Shown here: piece by piece, positions 5,902-14,794 of the stretch
Layout of the letters: each line of letters starts with the position of its first letter
Position numbering within the stretch: the stretch's first letter is position 1
Origin: a virus
Direction: 5' to 3' (one strand)
DNA: 62,365 bases
IMG/VR virus record: IMGVR_UViG_3300008624_000009
Span: 1 to 62,365 of that record
Program-made: the position numbers and the translations under genes
Notes under the pieces: generated by a model
The model's input: only the letters and a program-made list of their open reading frames with translations
Database searches by the model: none
Told to the model about the DNA's origin: nothing

Positions 5902-7458
5902 ATGTCAGAAACAACTAAATTTGAAAGTTGTCAAGCATTATTTTGTGCATATGTTGATTATGTAGGTAAAACTAAATCTATAAAAAAATTGTTCGGTAAA
6001 GCTACATCCAAAGGACAATGGCAGGAAAGAAATCTTTTATATGAATCTTATGATGATTTTATTAAAGATAAAGAAAATAAAATTGCAATAGCACAATCAT
6101 TTAAACGTGTAGATACACCTGGCATGAATCTTGCTTCTATGGAAACTTTTTTAAAGAAGAATCCTAAATGGTTTTATTCTTCATGCATAATTGCTGTTAA
6201 AATTATATCTTCTTTAAGTGGAATGTCTACCCCGAATGTCAGCTTAACAAAGTTTGCTAGAAGATTAAATGGGCCAGGAATAAAAATGGATTATGTTCGT
6301 GGTGATCAACAGGTAATGGTAATAATAGGAAAACTATTTTCTATTGTAAAAAAAAATACAGAATCAAAGAGTAAAATACTTAAAGGTATGTCTGCTGTAC
6401 CATTCGGTGATGTAAATAAATGGAATCCTGCTGATATTTATTATGCTACTGATAAAGCAAGTTTATCTTTAAAGGGAGCATTAAAAAAAGCTGAAAAAGA
6501 TAAATCATATGGTTTTCCACAATTAAATGATCTAATAGAAGGACTTATGGTATCAGCAGATTTATTACCTCTGTCATTGAAAAAACAAACAAATCCTGCA
6601 AACGCTAAAATTGAATTAGTAAATTTTAATAAAGCAGTTAAAAAAGATAGAATTAGTCAAGTTCAATATCATTCAATAAAATATGAAAAATATACACCGT
6701 CAACCAGAGGGTCTAAAGGTGATGATAAAGAATTACCTTCAGGAGACACAATAGCAAGAGATATATATATTAACATTTGCAATAAAGCCAAACAAAAAAT
6801 AGGACATATTCAAATGAGACACGATCCATCTGGTACTGGTTCTTGGAAAGTTGATTTAAAATATACTGCATCAGAAGCAAGAGGTGGGTCAGTTGTTTCT
6901 TATAAGATCTTTGCTGATATATGGCATTTATCTGATCCTCAATCAGCAGCGAAATTCCGTACAGCATATGAAAAGGGATGTGGTGAATTTCTTGCGAATG
7001 TTTATTCAACAGGTAAAAGAAGTGCAACAGCAAAAAATCCGCCAAAGGAAGATCCAGATGCTAAAATACCAGTAAAAAAGCCAACAAAAAATAAAAAATT
7101 AAACGGTGATTTGACTTATTTTGGTGTTGGTGGTCTTGCACATCATATACCAACAAAAAATAAAAAAGATAATAACGATATTAGGAAAGCAAAAGAATTT
7201 AGTAATCAAAAACGACTTTGGAAAATACCATACCGCGGGGGTATGGGATATAATGATAAGAAAGGTAGATACAAATCATCTGCTTATGATTTTCAAAAAG
7301 GGGAGATTAGTGCTATAACAATAATGAATAGGGTTGGCCCTCTGATAGATAATTGGTTTAAGAATAATACAAAGTTAAGGGATGGCTTTATTCAAAACTT
7401 ATATCAATATGTAAGTTCAAGACATCCTGATTCCAGTAAATTCGTAATTGCAAAATAA
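5902..7458 (+). CDS. Hypothetical 518-residue late protein
   Basis: The family is not recognised. The protein is basic (many Lys), soluble, and has a helical N-terminal half and a low-complexity Lys/Pro/Asn linker at about residues 370-400 (NPPKEDPDAKIPVKKPTKNK). The motif WNPADIYYA near residue 175 looks like a conserved signature. The gene sits directly behind a late promoter and immediately upstream of the small basic protein and gp25, a position often held by structural or assembly proteins in marine T4-like phages. A virion or head-associated role is an inference from position only. Confidence 0.6.
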   Translation: MSETTKFESCQALFCAYVDYVGKTKSIKKLFGKATSKGQWQERNLLYESYDDFIKDKENKIAIAQSFKRVDTPGMNLASMETFLKKNPKWFYSSCIIAVKIISSLSGMSTPNVSLTKFARRLNGPGIKMDYVRGDQQVMVIIGKLFSIVKKNTESKSKILKGMSAVPFGDVNKWNPADIYYATDKASLSLKGALKKAEKDKSYGFPQLNDLIEGLMVSADLLPLSLKKQTNPANAKIELVNFNKAVKKDRISQVQYHSIKYEKYTPSTRGSKGDDKELPSGDTIARDIYINICNKAKQKIGHIQMRHDPSGTGSWKVDLKYTASEARGGSVVSYKIFADIWHLSDPQSAAKFRTAYEKGCGEFLANVYSTGKRSATAKNPPKEDPDAKIPVKKPTKNKKLNGDLTYFGVGGLAHHIPTKNKKDNNDIRKAKEFSNQKRLWKIPYRGGMGYNDKKGRYKSSAYDFQKGEISAITIMNRVGPLIDNWFKNNTKLRDGFIQNLYQYVSSRHPDSSKFVIAK

Positions 7459-7470
7459 AGGAGATACATA

Positions 7471-7611
7471 ATGGCTAAAGCAAAAGATCATATTCAAAGA
7501 GAACGTATTAAGAAGGTTACTTCTATTGGTGCTCATCCAACAAGAAGTACACCGAAAAATAAGCATAAGAGAAGGTGTTGGAAACGATATAGAGGACAAG
7601 GTCGAAAGTAA
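7471..7611 (+). CDS. Small highly basic protein, 46 residues
   Basis: The frame runs from ATG 7471, with AAGGAG six bases upstream, to TAA at 7609-7611. The peptide is almost entirely polar and very basic (about 17 Lys/Arg), beginning MAKAKDHIQRERIKK and ending in a Lys/Arg/Trp/Gly-rich tail. There is no hydrophobic core, so it probably binds nucleic acid or an acidic protein surface. It lies between the 518-residue late gene and gp25 and would be co-transcribed with them. The regular ribosome site and late-operon position support a genuine gene. Confidence 0.7.
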   Translation: MAKAKDHIQRERIKKVTSIGAHPTRSTPKNKHKRRCWKRYRGQGRK

Positions 7612-7679
7612 ACTTGAACCGCACCACATATCAATAATACCATAAAAAAATTACCAACGCAAGGAAAAAGGCGAAAAAA

Positions 7680-8096
7680 ATGCCAACTATTTTTACAAAA
7701 GGTTTAAGTACAAACAGTCGTCGCTGGAGTGATTTGGATTTAGATTTTAATGCTCATCCAGTTACGAAAGATATTTCTACTAAAACTGATGTTGAAGCAG
7801 TAAAGAGATCAATCAGAAATTTGATTCTTACTAATAAGTATGAGAGGCCATTTCAGCCACAAATAGACGGCGGTGTTACAAGACACCTATTTGAATTAGC
7901 TACACCCTTAACATATTCTGATATAGAGAGTACCATAAAGAATACAGTTTCTAATTTTGAACCAAGAGCAGAAGTCATTAGTGTAGATGTTAGTGGAGAT
8001 TTGGATAAAAACGGTTTTAATGTAATTATTAATTTTAAAGTTTTAAATACAGCAGATCCTGTAACAATAGAATTATTTTTAGAAAGGCTTAGATAA
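7680..8096 (+). CDS. 25: Baseplate wedge subunit gp25
   Basis: This is a homologue of T4 gp25, the small lysozyme-like-fold wedge component that helps trigger sheath polymerisation. Length is 138 residues against about 132 in T4. Typical elements are an N-terminal YSDLDL-like segment (here WSDLDLDFNAHPVTKD, 16-31), the AVKRSIRNLILTN stretch at about 40-52, and ERPFQP followed by a Gly-Gly turn. It starts the baseplate block and its stop overlaps the start of gp6 (TAATG). The gap before it (7612-7679) shows no promoter. Translation probably uses the AAGG-containing purine stretch upstream. Confidence 0.92.
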   Translation: MPTIFTKGLSTNSRRWSDLDLDFNAHPVTKDISTKTDVEAVKRSIRNLILTNKYERPFQPQIDGGVTRHLFELATPLTYSDIESTIKNTVSNFEPRAEVISVDVSGDLDKNGFNVIINFKVLNTADPVTIELFLERLR

Positions 8097-9925
8097 TGCC
8101 AACATCCGATAAATTACAAATTACAGATTTAGAGTTTGATGATATTAAGTTAAATATAATCGAATTTCTTAAAGGACAAAATAAATTTCAAGATTATGAT
8201 TTTGAGGGTAGTGGTATGGCTGTATTGATAGACCTTCTAGCATACAATACACATTACATGGGTTACTATGCAAATATGCTTGGTAATGAAATGTTTTTAG
8301 ATTCTTCTTCTCTAAGAGAGTCAGTTGTATCTCACGCAAAACTTCTTAACGTACATCCAACATCAAAGAAAGCTTCTAAAGCAAAAATAGATATTACTTT
8401 TACTCCTGAAGGAAATCCCGCATCTTTAACAATAGAAAAAAATACTGCTTTTACTTCAAGCATTAATGGTACAACATATAGATATATTACGAATGAAACA
8501 ACGTCTATACCTCGTTCTCTTTCTGGTACATATTCAGTTACAGGATTAGAGCTTATAGAAGGAACTATTTTAAATAAATCATATACAGTATTAGGTACAG
8601 ATAAAACACAAAGATTTATTATTCCTAATGCTGATATTGATACAAGTACAATTTCTGTTGTAGTACAAAAATCAGCAACGGACTCGGAAGTATATTCTTA
8701 TCAAGATGGCAACTCACTTGATATTACTACAATAAAAGGTACTGATAGAATTTTCTTTCTCCAAGAAGTAGAAGGAGAAAAGTATGAAATTATATTTGGT
8801 GATGATGTTATTGGGAAATCTTTAACTGATGGTAATATTATCTTTATTGAATATATGATAACAAGTGGTATTGATGGAAATTTTGCATCAACATTTACTG
8901 CTGTTGGTACAGTTGCTGGCCTTGGTTCAGATAACTATATATTGACAACGAATGAAGTTGCGATAGGTGGAGCAGATAAACAGTCAATGACTTCTTTACA
9001 ATATCAAGCACCTAAACTTTATCAAGCACAGGGTAGAGCAATTACTAGTGCTGATTATAAAGCTATTGTTTTACAACAAAGACCAGATGTTGAATCAATA
9101 ATTGTTTATGGTGGTGAAGAAGCAGAAGAAGTACAATATGGTAGAGTCTTTATTGCTGTTAAGTTATCTGGAACTAATTTACTTAGTACCTCCGCAAAAT
9201 CATCTATTAAAGAATCTATTTTGAAAAAAGTAAATGTTGTAACAGTTGAGCCAATTATTATTGATCCAACATTCTTTTATTTAGTTATAGAAAGTACAAT
9301 TAACTATGATCCTGTTACAAATTTAATTGATGAAGATACTTTAAAACTTAATATTTCCAATAATATTAAAAAACATTTACAAGAAAATTTAGAAAAATTT
9401 AGTCAGAAGTTTAGATATTCGCAATTAGTTAATGATATTGATAAAACTGATAATTCTATTAGGAACAATAAAACATCTATTAAATACCAACAAAGGATAA
9501 GGCCACTTCTTTTTAATACACCTCAAACTTATACATTAAATTTTAATAATAAATTAGAAAAGGGAAGTATATCATCTTCATCTTTTATTACTCCTAATGG
9601 AAATACATATTCATTAATTGACGATTCGGAAAATAATATTAAAGCTGCAAGAACAACAAATGGTATTGTAGATAGTCCAAAAGAATATATGATACAATCT
9701 GATGGTTCAACAAATCAAGGTACTATTGATTATGATACAGGAAAAATAGTTTTAAATAGTATGACAGTATCTTCAATCACAGATGATACTGATACTATAA
9801 GATTTAATGCTTCACCAGAAATTAATAATAGTGATGTTTCTCCATTAAGAGAACAAATACTAACTTATGATTCAACAGATCCATCATCAATTACTATTAA
9901 CATGATAGCAGAAACAATAATCTAA
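8096..9925 (+). CDS. 6: Baseplate wedge subunit gp6
   Basis: This is a homologue of T4 gp6, the wedge protein whose dimers form the continuous ring of the baseplate. It is 609 residues against about 660 in T4. The N-terminus shows the conserved GQNKFQDYDFEGSGMAVLID and NTHYMGYYANMLGNEMFLDS patterns (residues about 26-83). The C-terminal part (about 330-460) has the dimerisation-region signature ALTSADYKAIV-like (AITSADYKAIVLQQRP). It overlaps gp25 by one base and is followed after one base by the gp7-position gene, so the wedge genes are one translational block. No anomaly was seen. Confidence 0.93.
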   Translation: MPTSDKLQITDLEFDDIKLNIIEFLKGQNKFQDYDFEGSGMAVLIDLLAYNTHYMGYYANMLGNEMFLDSSSLRESVVSHAKLLNVHPTSKKASKAKIDITFTPEGNPASLTIEKNTAFTSSINGTTYRYITNETTSIPRSLSGTYSVTGLELIEGTILNKSYTVLGTDKTQRFIIPNADIDTSTISVVVQKSATDSEVYSYQDGNSLDITTIKGTDRIFFLQEVEGEKYEIIFGDDVIGKSLTDGNIIFIEYMITSGIDGNFASTFTAVGTVAGLGSDNYILTTNEVAIGGADKQSMTSLQYQAPKLYQAQGRAITSADYKAIVLQQRPDVESIIVYGGEEAEEVQYGRVFIAVKLSGTNLLSTSAKSSIKESILKKVNVVTVEPIIIDPTFFYLVIESTINYDPVTNLIDEDTLKLNISNNIKKHLQENLEKFSQKFRYSQLVNDIDKTDNSIRNNKTSIKYQQRIRPLLFNTPQTYTLNFNNKLEKGSISSSSFITPNGNTYSLIDDSENNIKAARTTNGIVDSPKEYMIQSDGSTNQGTIDYDTGKIVLNSMTVSSITDDTDTIRFNASPEINNSDVSPLREQILTYDSTDPSSITINMIAETII

Positions 9926-9926
9926 T

Positions 9927-12900
9927 ATGACAACTGTAATTCCAAATCATCCGATACATCCAGATTTTCATGAGCGAATAAGTGTTAAGGTTGAAGGACA
10001 ATTACCTGGCTTCGTAAAACACGACCATGAACTCTTTGTTTCTTTTTTAGAAGCATATTATGAGTATATGGAACAAGTTGGCAAACCTTATGAAGTTATT
10101 GGCAATCTTAATAATTATGCTAATATTGATAAAACTATTGATGAGTTTTTACAATACTTTAAAAAACAATTTGGTGATGATATACCAGAATCAATTTTTG
10201 CTAATTCTAATAAACCATTTATTTTAAAGCATCTTAGAGATTTTTATAGAACTAAGGGAAGTGAAAAATCTTTTGAATTTCTTTTTAGATTATTATATCA
10301 AGAAGAAATTACAATTACATATCCAGGCAAAGATATTCTTCGCACCTCTGATGGTAAGTATGATACGAGTTATGTTATTAGAACGATTGATATGTCCGAG
10401 AATATTTTTTCTATGGAAGGAAAAAGAATAACAGGACAAACCTCTGGTGCAAAGGCAACAGTAGAAAGTATCATTGTTGAAATATTAGGAAGTGCTTGTA
10501 TTACGTCTTTATTTCTTTCTGAGGTTCTTGGTGAATTTCAAACAAACGAATTAATTTCTGATGGCATACATAGTTTTTCTATTGGAAATATGATTATTGA
10601 CTCAGAGGTAACTAACTCTGGTTCTTTATATAGTGTTGATGATATTATTCCATTGATGGGTGTAGCTAAAAATTCTGGTGCTTTAATTAGAGTTCGTGAA
10701 ATTACATCTGGTTCTTTAACTACTACTATTATTAATAATGCTGGTAGTGGATATAAGGTTGGTGATAAATTAACTATTAACAATACTAATAAATTATCAT
10801 TAGATGGAAGGCCTGCTAGTTTAATAGTACAAGATGTAGATGTAAACGGTTCTATTACGAAATTATGGTTAGAGAATAAAGGAAGTGGTTATATTGCTTT
10901 ACCTACGATTGATGGTGGTGGCTCAGGAACAGATGCTGATATTGTATTTAATTTAGAAGGTACTGGTATAGGTGGTATAAAAAAATTAGAAATTATCAAT
11001 AGTGGATTTGGTTATAATAATATACCAACTTTAGATTTTTCTGGACAAGGTGATGGAACTGCTACTGCTACACTTAGTATTGGTGGTTTTGATACAACAC
11101 CAAAAACTAGGTTTATTAATTCTGATGGTTTTTTAAGTGCTAATAAATATATACAAGATAGTTATTTTTATCAATTATTCTCATATGAAATTGAATCATC
11201 ACAAAATATTATTCAATGGCGAGATATTGTTAAGAGACTGATTCATCCTGCTGGTTTAGCATTATTTGGAAAAGTACAATATACATCTAGGTTTGCTGCA
11301 CCATTAAGTATTACAAGTATTGTTCCAGATACATTAGATAGATATACTATTGTATTCCATGATGGTACACTTACACCGCCATATATTTTAGATTTAAATA
11401 TAGAAACTTGTGATGATGCACAGGATATAAGAGTTTTTCATCCAACAGATAATTATGGTGGTTTTATATTGGATGATGATTTTGAAGATTATCAACCATC
11501 ACCAGACACATTAAGTACTGCGTTTTCTGTTGATGAAGATTATCAACCATCACCAGAAACATTAAGTACAGTATTTTCGTCAGAAGAAAATTATGGACAA
11601 TTAATAGAACCAGCTGCTACTACCCAATCTGCTAATATTGGTTGCCCTGGCGATATAGATTTTCCATTTACAGTTGGTATATGTTCTCCTACTGATTTTG
11701 GTTTAATTACTGATAGTGATATAAATGGTGGAGGGGCAGATCTTCAGCCAGAAGATTATGGTGAAGTTAGAGATCCAAATTTTTATTTCCAACCAACAAA
11801 ATGTCAAACTTATGAGATAGACTTAGGAATAGAAAATTTACTTGAAAATTATGGGTATGATGATTATCTTTATACTTATATTAGTGAAGGTTCACATACT
11901 GGGCGTTCAGATACAGTAGAAGATTATGGAAGTACTATTGAAGCATCCACAGATAAGGAAGATTATGGAAAGGTTAATTGGTTTAATACATACTTCGGCA
12001 CACAGAAAAAACTTGGGCCGGTATTAAGAACACAAGATACTACAAAATTTCATTCTAGTTATAGAACAACTGAGAATATAGGTACGATACAAAGAATTTT
12101 TGTTTTTGATGGAGCTGATGGACATAAGATTGCTCCTACTGTTACAGTTGAAGCTCCTGTTAATGGTGGAACTACTGCTATAGCAAAAGCATATTTTAAA
12201 GATCCATTAATACCAGATTTACAAGTTGGTCAAGGAGATGATACAACAACTCCTATTATTCTTACACAAGAAGTAAATGATGTATCACATATTACAGTTA
12301 GTTTAAATGGACTTATTCAAGTGCCCAATGTAGATTATACTGTTAGTGGTACTACGATAACATTTGATGAAGCTGTTAGTACTGATGAATCTATTATGAT
12401 TTATTATTTAAATTATAATGATGAATATAGTTTACAAACAGGACAGGGAGATGATACAATAACTCCTATTATTTTAACACAAGTAGTTAATAATCCAGAA
12501 GATATTATTGTTAGTCTAAATGGCGTTACTCAAATTCCTACGACAGACTATACTGTTAGTGGTACTACGATAACATTTGATGAAGCTGTTAGTACGGATG
12601 AATCTATTGTTATACAATATTTGGGTGATGGATGGACTACAATTCAACAAGGACAGGGAGATGATACAACAACTCCTATTGTTCTTTCTCAAGTAGTAAC
12701 TGGTAATGCTAATTCAAGTGAATCAAAAAAAGAACACGTTATAATTACTTTGAATGGTATTAGACAAATACCGATTAATGATTATACAATAGATGGTACG
12801 ATATTGACATTTAATGAAGTTATGAGTTCTGATGATAATATTCTTATTTATTATTTGGATGAGAATATGAGACCAAGTAGTGAAGAATTAGATTATGTTG

Positions 12901-13208
12901 CTGGTATTAGGGTTATTGATTCGGGAAGTGGATATACTTATGAGGAGATTCCTACTGTAACTATGACACCTTCTGAATCTGGACAAACAGCTATCGCATC
13001 TGCAACAATAGTTAGGGGCCCACATTATAGTCCTATTAGTATAAGACAAAATGAAAAGGCAGCAGATTTTCTAATATTTAGAGGGAATAAGACTAAGAGA
13101 TGTGTTGAACCAATTATAACCCAGTATAAACTCATTTCAGATCCAAATAATGCTGGGAGTTTTTATGAAACAACGCCACCTATTACGGATAGATTGCAAG
13201 GAATTTAA
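9927..13208 (+). CDS. Baseplate-associated structural protein at gp7 position
   Basis: This 1093-residue protein occupies the position and approximate size of T4 gp7 (about 1030 residues), but only the synteny supports that identity. The N-terminal 130 residues (LPGFVKHDHELFVSFLEAYYEY, and DFYRTKGSEKSFEFLFRLLY) form a conserved domain of marine T4-like structural proteins. The middle has repeated Gly-rich turns (GSGYKVGDKL, NKGSGYIALP). An Asp/Glu/Tyr-rich stretch at about 500-670 repeats DYQPSP..LST. Residues about 768-980 hold three 70-71-residue beta repeats, also seen at the N-termini of several fibre proteins. It is likely a baseplate hub-wedge or fibre-docking protein. Confidence 0.75.
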   Translation: MTTVIPNHPIHPDFHERISVKVEGQLPGFVKHDHELFVSFLEAYYEYMEQVGKPYEVIGNLNNYANIDKTIDEFLQYFKKQFGDDIPESIFANSNKPFILKHLRDFYRTKGSEKSFEFLFRLLYQEEITITYPGKDILRTSDGKYDTSYVIRTIDMSENIFSMEGKRITGQTSGAKATVESIIVEILGSACITSLFLSEVLGEFQTNELISDGIHSFSIGNMIIDSEVTNSGSLYSVDDIIPLMGVAKNSGALIRVREITSGSLTTTIINNAGSGYKVGDKLTINNTNKLSLDGRPASLIVQDVDVNGSITKLWLENKGSGYIALPTIDGGGSGTDADIVFNLEGTGIGGIKKLEIINSGFGYNNIPTLDFSGQGDGTATATLSIGGFDTTPKTRFINSDGFLSANKYIQDSYFYQLFSYEIESSQNIIQWRDIVKRLIHPAGLALFGKVQYTSRFAAPLSITSIVPDTLDRYTIVFHDGTLTPPYILDLNIETCDDAQDIRVFHPTDNYGGFILDDDFEDYQPSPDTLSTAFSVDEDYQPSPETLSTVFSSEENYGQLIEPAATTQSANIGCPGDIDFPFTVGICSPTDFGLITDSDINGGGADLQPEDYGEVRDPNFYFQPTKCQTYEIDLGIENLLENYGYDDYLYTYISEGSHTGRSDTVEDYGSTIEASTDKEDYGKVNWFNTYFGTQKKLGPVLRTQDTTKFHSSYRTTENIGTIQRIFVFDGADGHKIAPTVTVEAPVNGGTTAIAKAYFKDPLIPDLQVGQGDDTTTPIILTQEVNDVSHITVSLNGLIQVPNVDYTVSGTTITFDEAVSTDESIMIYYLNYNDEYSLQTGQGDDTITPIILTQVVNNPEDIIVSLNGVTQIPTTDYTVSGTTITFDEAVSTDESIVIQYLGDGWTTIQQGQGDDTTTPIVLSQVVTGNANSSESKKEHVIITLNGIRQIPINDYTIDGTILTFNEVMSSDDNILIYYLDENMRPSSEELDYVAGIRVIDSGSGYTYEEIPTVTMTPSESGQTAIASATIVRGPHYSPISIRQNEKAADFLIFRGNKTKRCVEPIITQYKLISDPNNAGSFYETTPPITDRLQGI
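12228..12867 (+). repeat. Three tandem ~212-bp coding repeats
   Basis: Three in-frame repeats of 213, 210 and about 216 bases begin at 12228, 12441 and 12651. Repeats 1 and 2 share an almost identical stretch of about 60 bases (at 12336 and 12549). Each encodes GQGDDTTTPIILTQ, then VSLNGLIQVP.DYTVSGTTITF, then a DESI-type strand. The third copy is more divergent. This points to recent intragenic duplication. Confidence 0.85.
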
Positions 13209-13227
13209 AAATTATTTAAATAAGTAT

Positions 13228-13235
13228 TATAAATA
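13228..13235 (+). promoter_or_regulatory. T4-type late promoter
   Basis: An exact TATAAATA lies 36 bases before gp8, in the only sizeable gap of the baseplate block. It is the nearest late promoter for gp8, the DUF4815-like protein and the first fibres up to 24226. A one-mismatch CATAAATA at 14765-14772 precedes the DUF4815-like gene and might be a weak second start. Confidence 0.75.
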
Positions 13236-13271
13236 CACAATAAGGATAACCAATATTAAAGGAATTACAAT

Positions 13272-14762
13272 ATGAGTGCAATAATTAATAACAGTTTTAG
13301 GAAGTTTCAAGCTGATAATTTTATAGACAGCTTTACAGAAGCAGATGCTAATGGTGCATTGAAGTCGAATATCTATTTAGCTATCGGCAAAAATGACGCA
13401 TGGAGTGGACTTACGGAAGATAATATTTCTGAATTTCGTGTAACAAGTTCTCTAACAGATGCAGCAAGTGATACTAATATCCCTTTACCAGTTGATACTG
13501 TTCAAGCACCATCTCTCCATTGGGAAGATATAGCTGCTATAAAAAAGATTAATGAAGTATCTCATGTAATTGCTAGATATGATTGGACAAGTGGTACAGT
13601 ATATCGTGAATATTCTCACGACAGAGATGATATTATTGATAATGTTAATCCTGGCGCAGCATCGTCAACAACAGAAACACCATTTTATGTTTTTACAGAA
13701 GATTTCAGAGTTTATAAATGTATCTGTAATAATAATGGAGCTGCATCAATGGAAAAACCTACGGGTGCTTCTACTGGATTAACTAAAACTGTTTCGGATG
13801 GTTATATTTGGAAATTTATGTATGAGGTAGAACAGGCAGATGTATTGAAATATTTAACTAAAGATTGGATTCCTGCTAATTCTCCTGCTAAAGCACATCA
13901 AGTAGAACAACTTGCAGTAGAAGGAGCATCAGTTGATGGCACTATTGATTATATTAAAATAGTAGATGGTGGTTCTGGATATAGATATACTACTGGAACA
14001 CCAGCAGCAAATGCATCTGTAAGTACACTTCCGTTACAAAATGCAGCTGCAGGAGCTACTACAATGGTTGCAGATAATACAGATGATTTTTATAATGATT
14101 TATCTGTATATATTACATCCGGGCCAGGTGCTGGACAGTATAGAACAATCACAGATTATGATGGGCCAAATAGAACAGCAACAGTATCTCCTGATTGGGA
14201 TTCTAATGATGTACCAACTACCTCAAGTGTTTATATGGTAGCACCTAAAGTTAGTGTTGATGGAATGGCTGGTGGACAGGTTCCGGGCGGACTTGGTTTA
14301 ACAGCAAGAGTATCTAAACTTAGTGCTAATGGTGCAGTAGAGGAAGTAGCTATTGTTAATAAAACACCTAATGCAAATACTTTTTATAGAAAAGCAACTG
14401 CTGTTGTTGATGGTGGAAATGGTGCTGGTGCTATTCTTAAACCAATTATTAATCCTAGAGGTGGACACGGTTCAGATTGTGTAAGTGAATTAGGTGGTGC
14501 TTTCGTAATGATGAATGTTAGATTGCGTGGAGAAGATGGGGATGGTGATTTTGAAACTGGTGTCAATGCAGATTTTAGAAAAGTACATATATTAGTTAAT
14601 CCTAAAAAAAGTATTGAAGATTTAGGTACTGCAACTGGCCCAACATATAATATAGCAGAATTACAAAAAGATACGGGGACATTTTTATATACAGAATTTC
14701 GCCCACCTATTCATAGATCACCAGATTCAACTGAAGATATTAAATTAGTAGTTGAGTTCTAG
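13272..14762 (+). CDS. 8: Baseplate wedge subunit gp8
   Basis: This is a homologue of T4 gp8, a dimeric wedge protein. The N-terminal part carries family patterns: FRKFQADNFIDSF near the start, YLAIGKNDAWSG at about 36-47, WEDIAAIKKI at about 82-91, and then YSHDRDD with the VFTEDFRVYKCICNNNGAAS strand pair near 145-165. The product is 496 residues against about 334 in T4. The extra length is mostly in the C-terminal half, where GGSGYRYTTGTPAA-type beta-rich Gly turns resemble those in the gp7-position protein. AAGGAATTACAAT precedes the ATG. A late promoter lies directly upstream. Confidence 0.9.
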   Translation: MSAIINNSFRKFQADNFIDSFTEADANGALKSNIYLAIGKNDAWSGLTEDNISEFRVTSSLTDAASDTNIPLPVDTVQAPSLHWEDIAAIKKINEVSHVIARYDWTSGTVYREYSHDRDDIIDNVNPGAASSTTETPFYVFTEDFRVYKCICNNNGAASMEKPTGASTGLTKTVSDGYIWKFMYEVEQADVLKYLTKDWIPANSPAKAHQVEQLAVEGASVDGTIDYIKIVDGGSGYRYTTGTPAANASVSTLPLQNAAAGATTMVADNTDDFYNDLSVYITSGPGAGQYRTITDYDGPNRTATVSPDWDSNDVPTTSSVYMVAPKVSVDGMAGGQVPGGLGLTARVSKLSANGAVEEVAIVNKTPNANTFYRKATAVVDGGNGAGAILKPIINPRGGHGSDCVSELGGAFVMMNVRLRGEDGDGDFETGVNADFRKVHILVNPKKSIEDLGTATGPTYNIAELQKDTGTFLYTEFRPPIHRSPDSTEDIKLVVEF

Positions 14763-14794
14763 TACATAAATAATTAAAAAAATAAAAGGTAATT

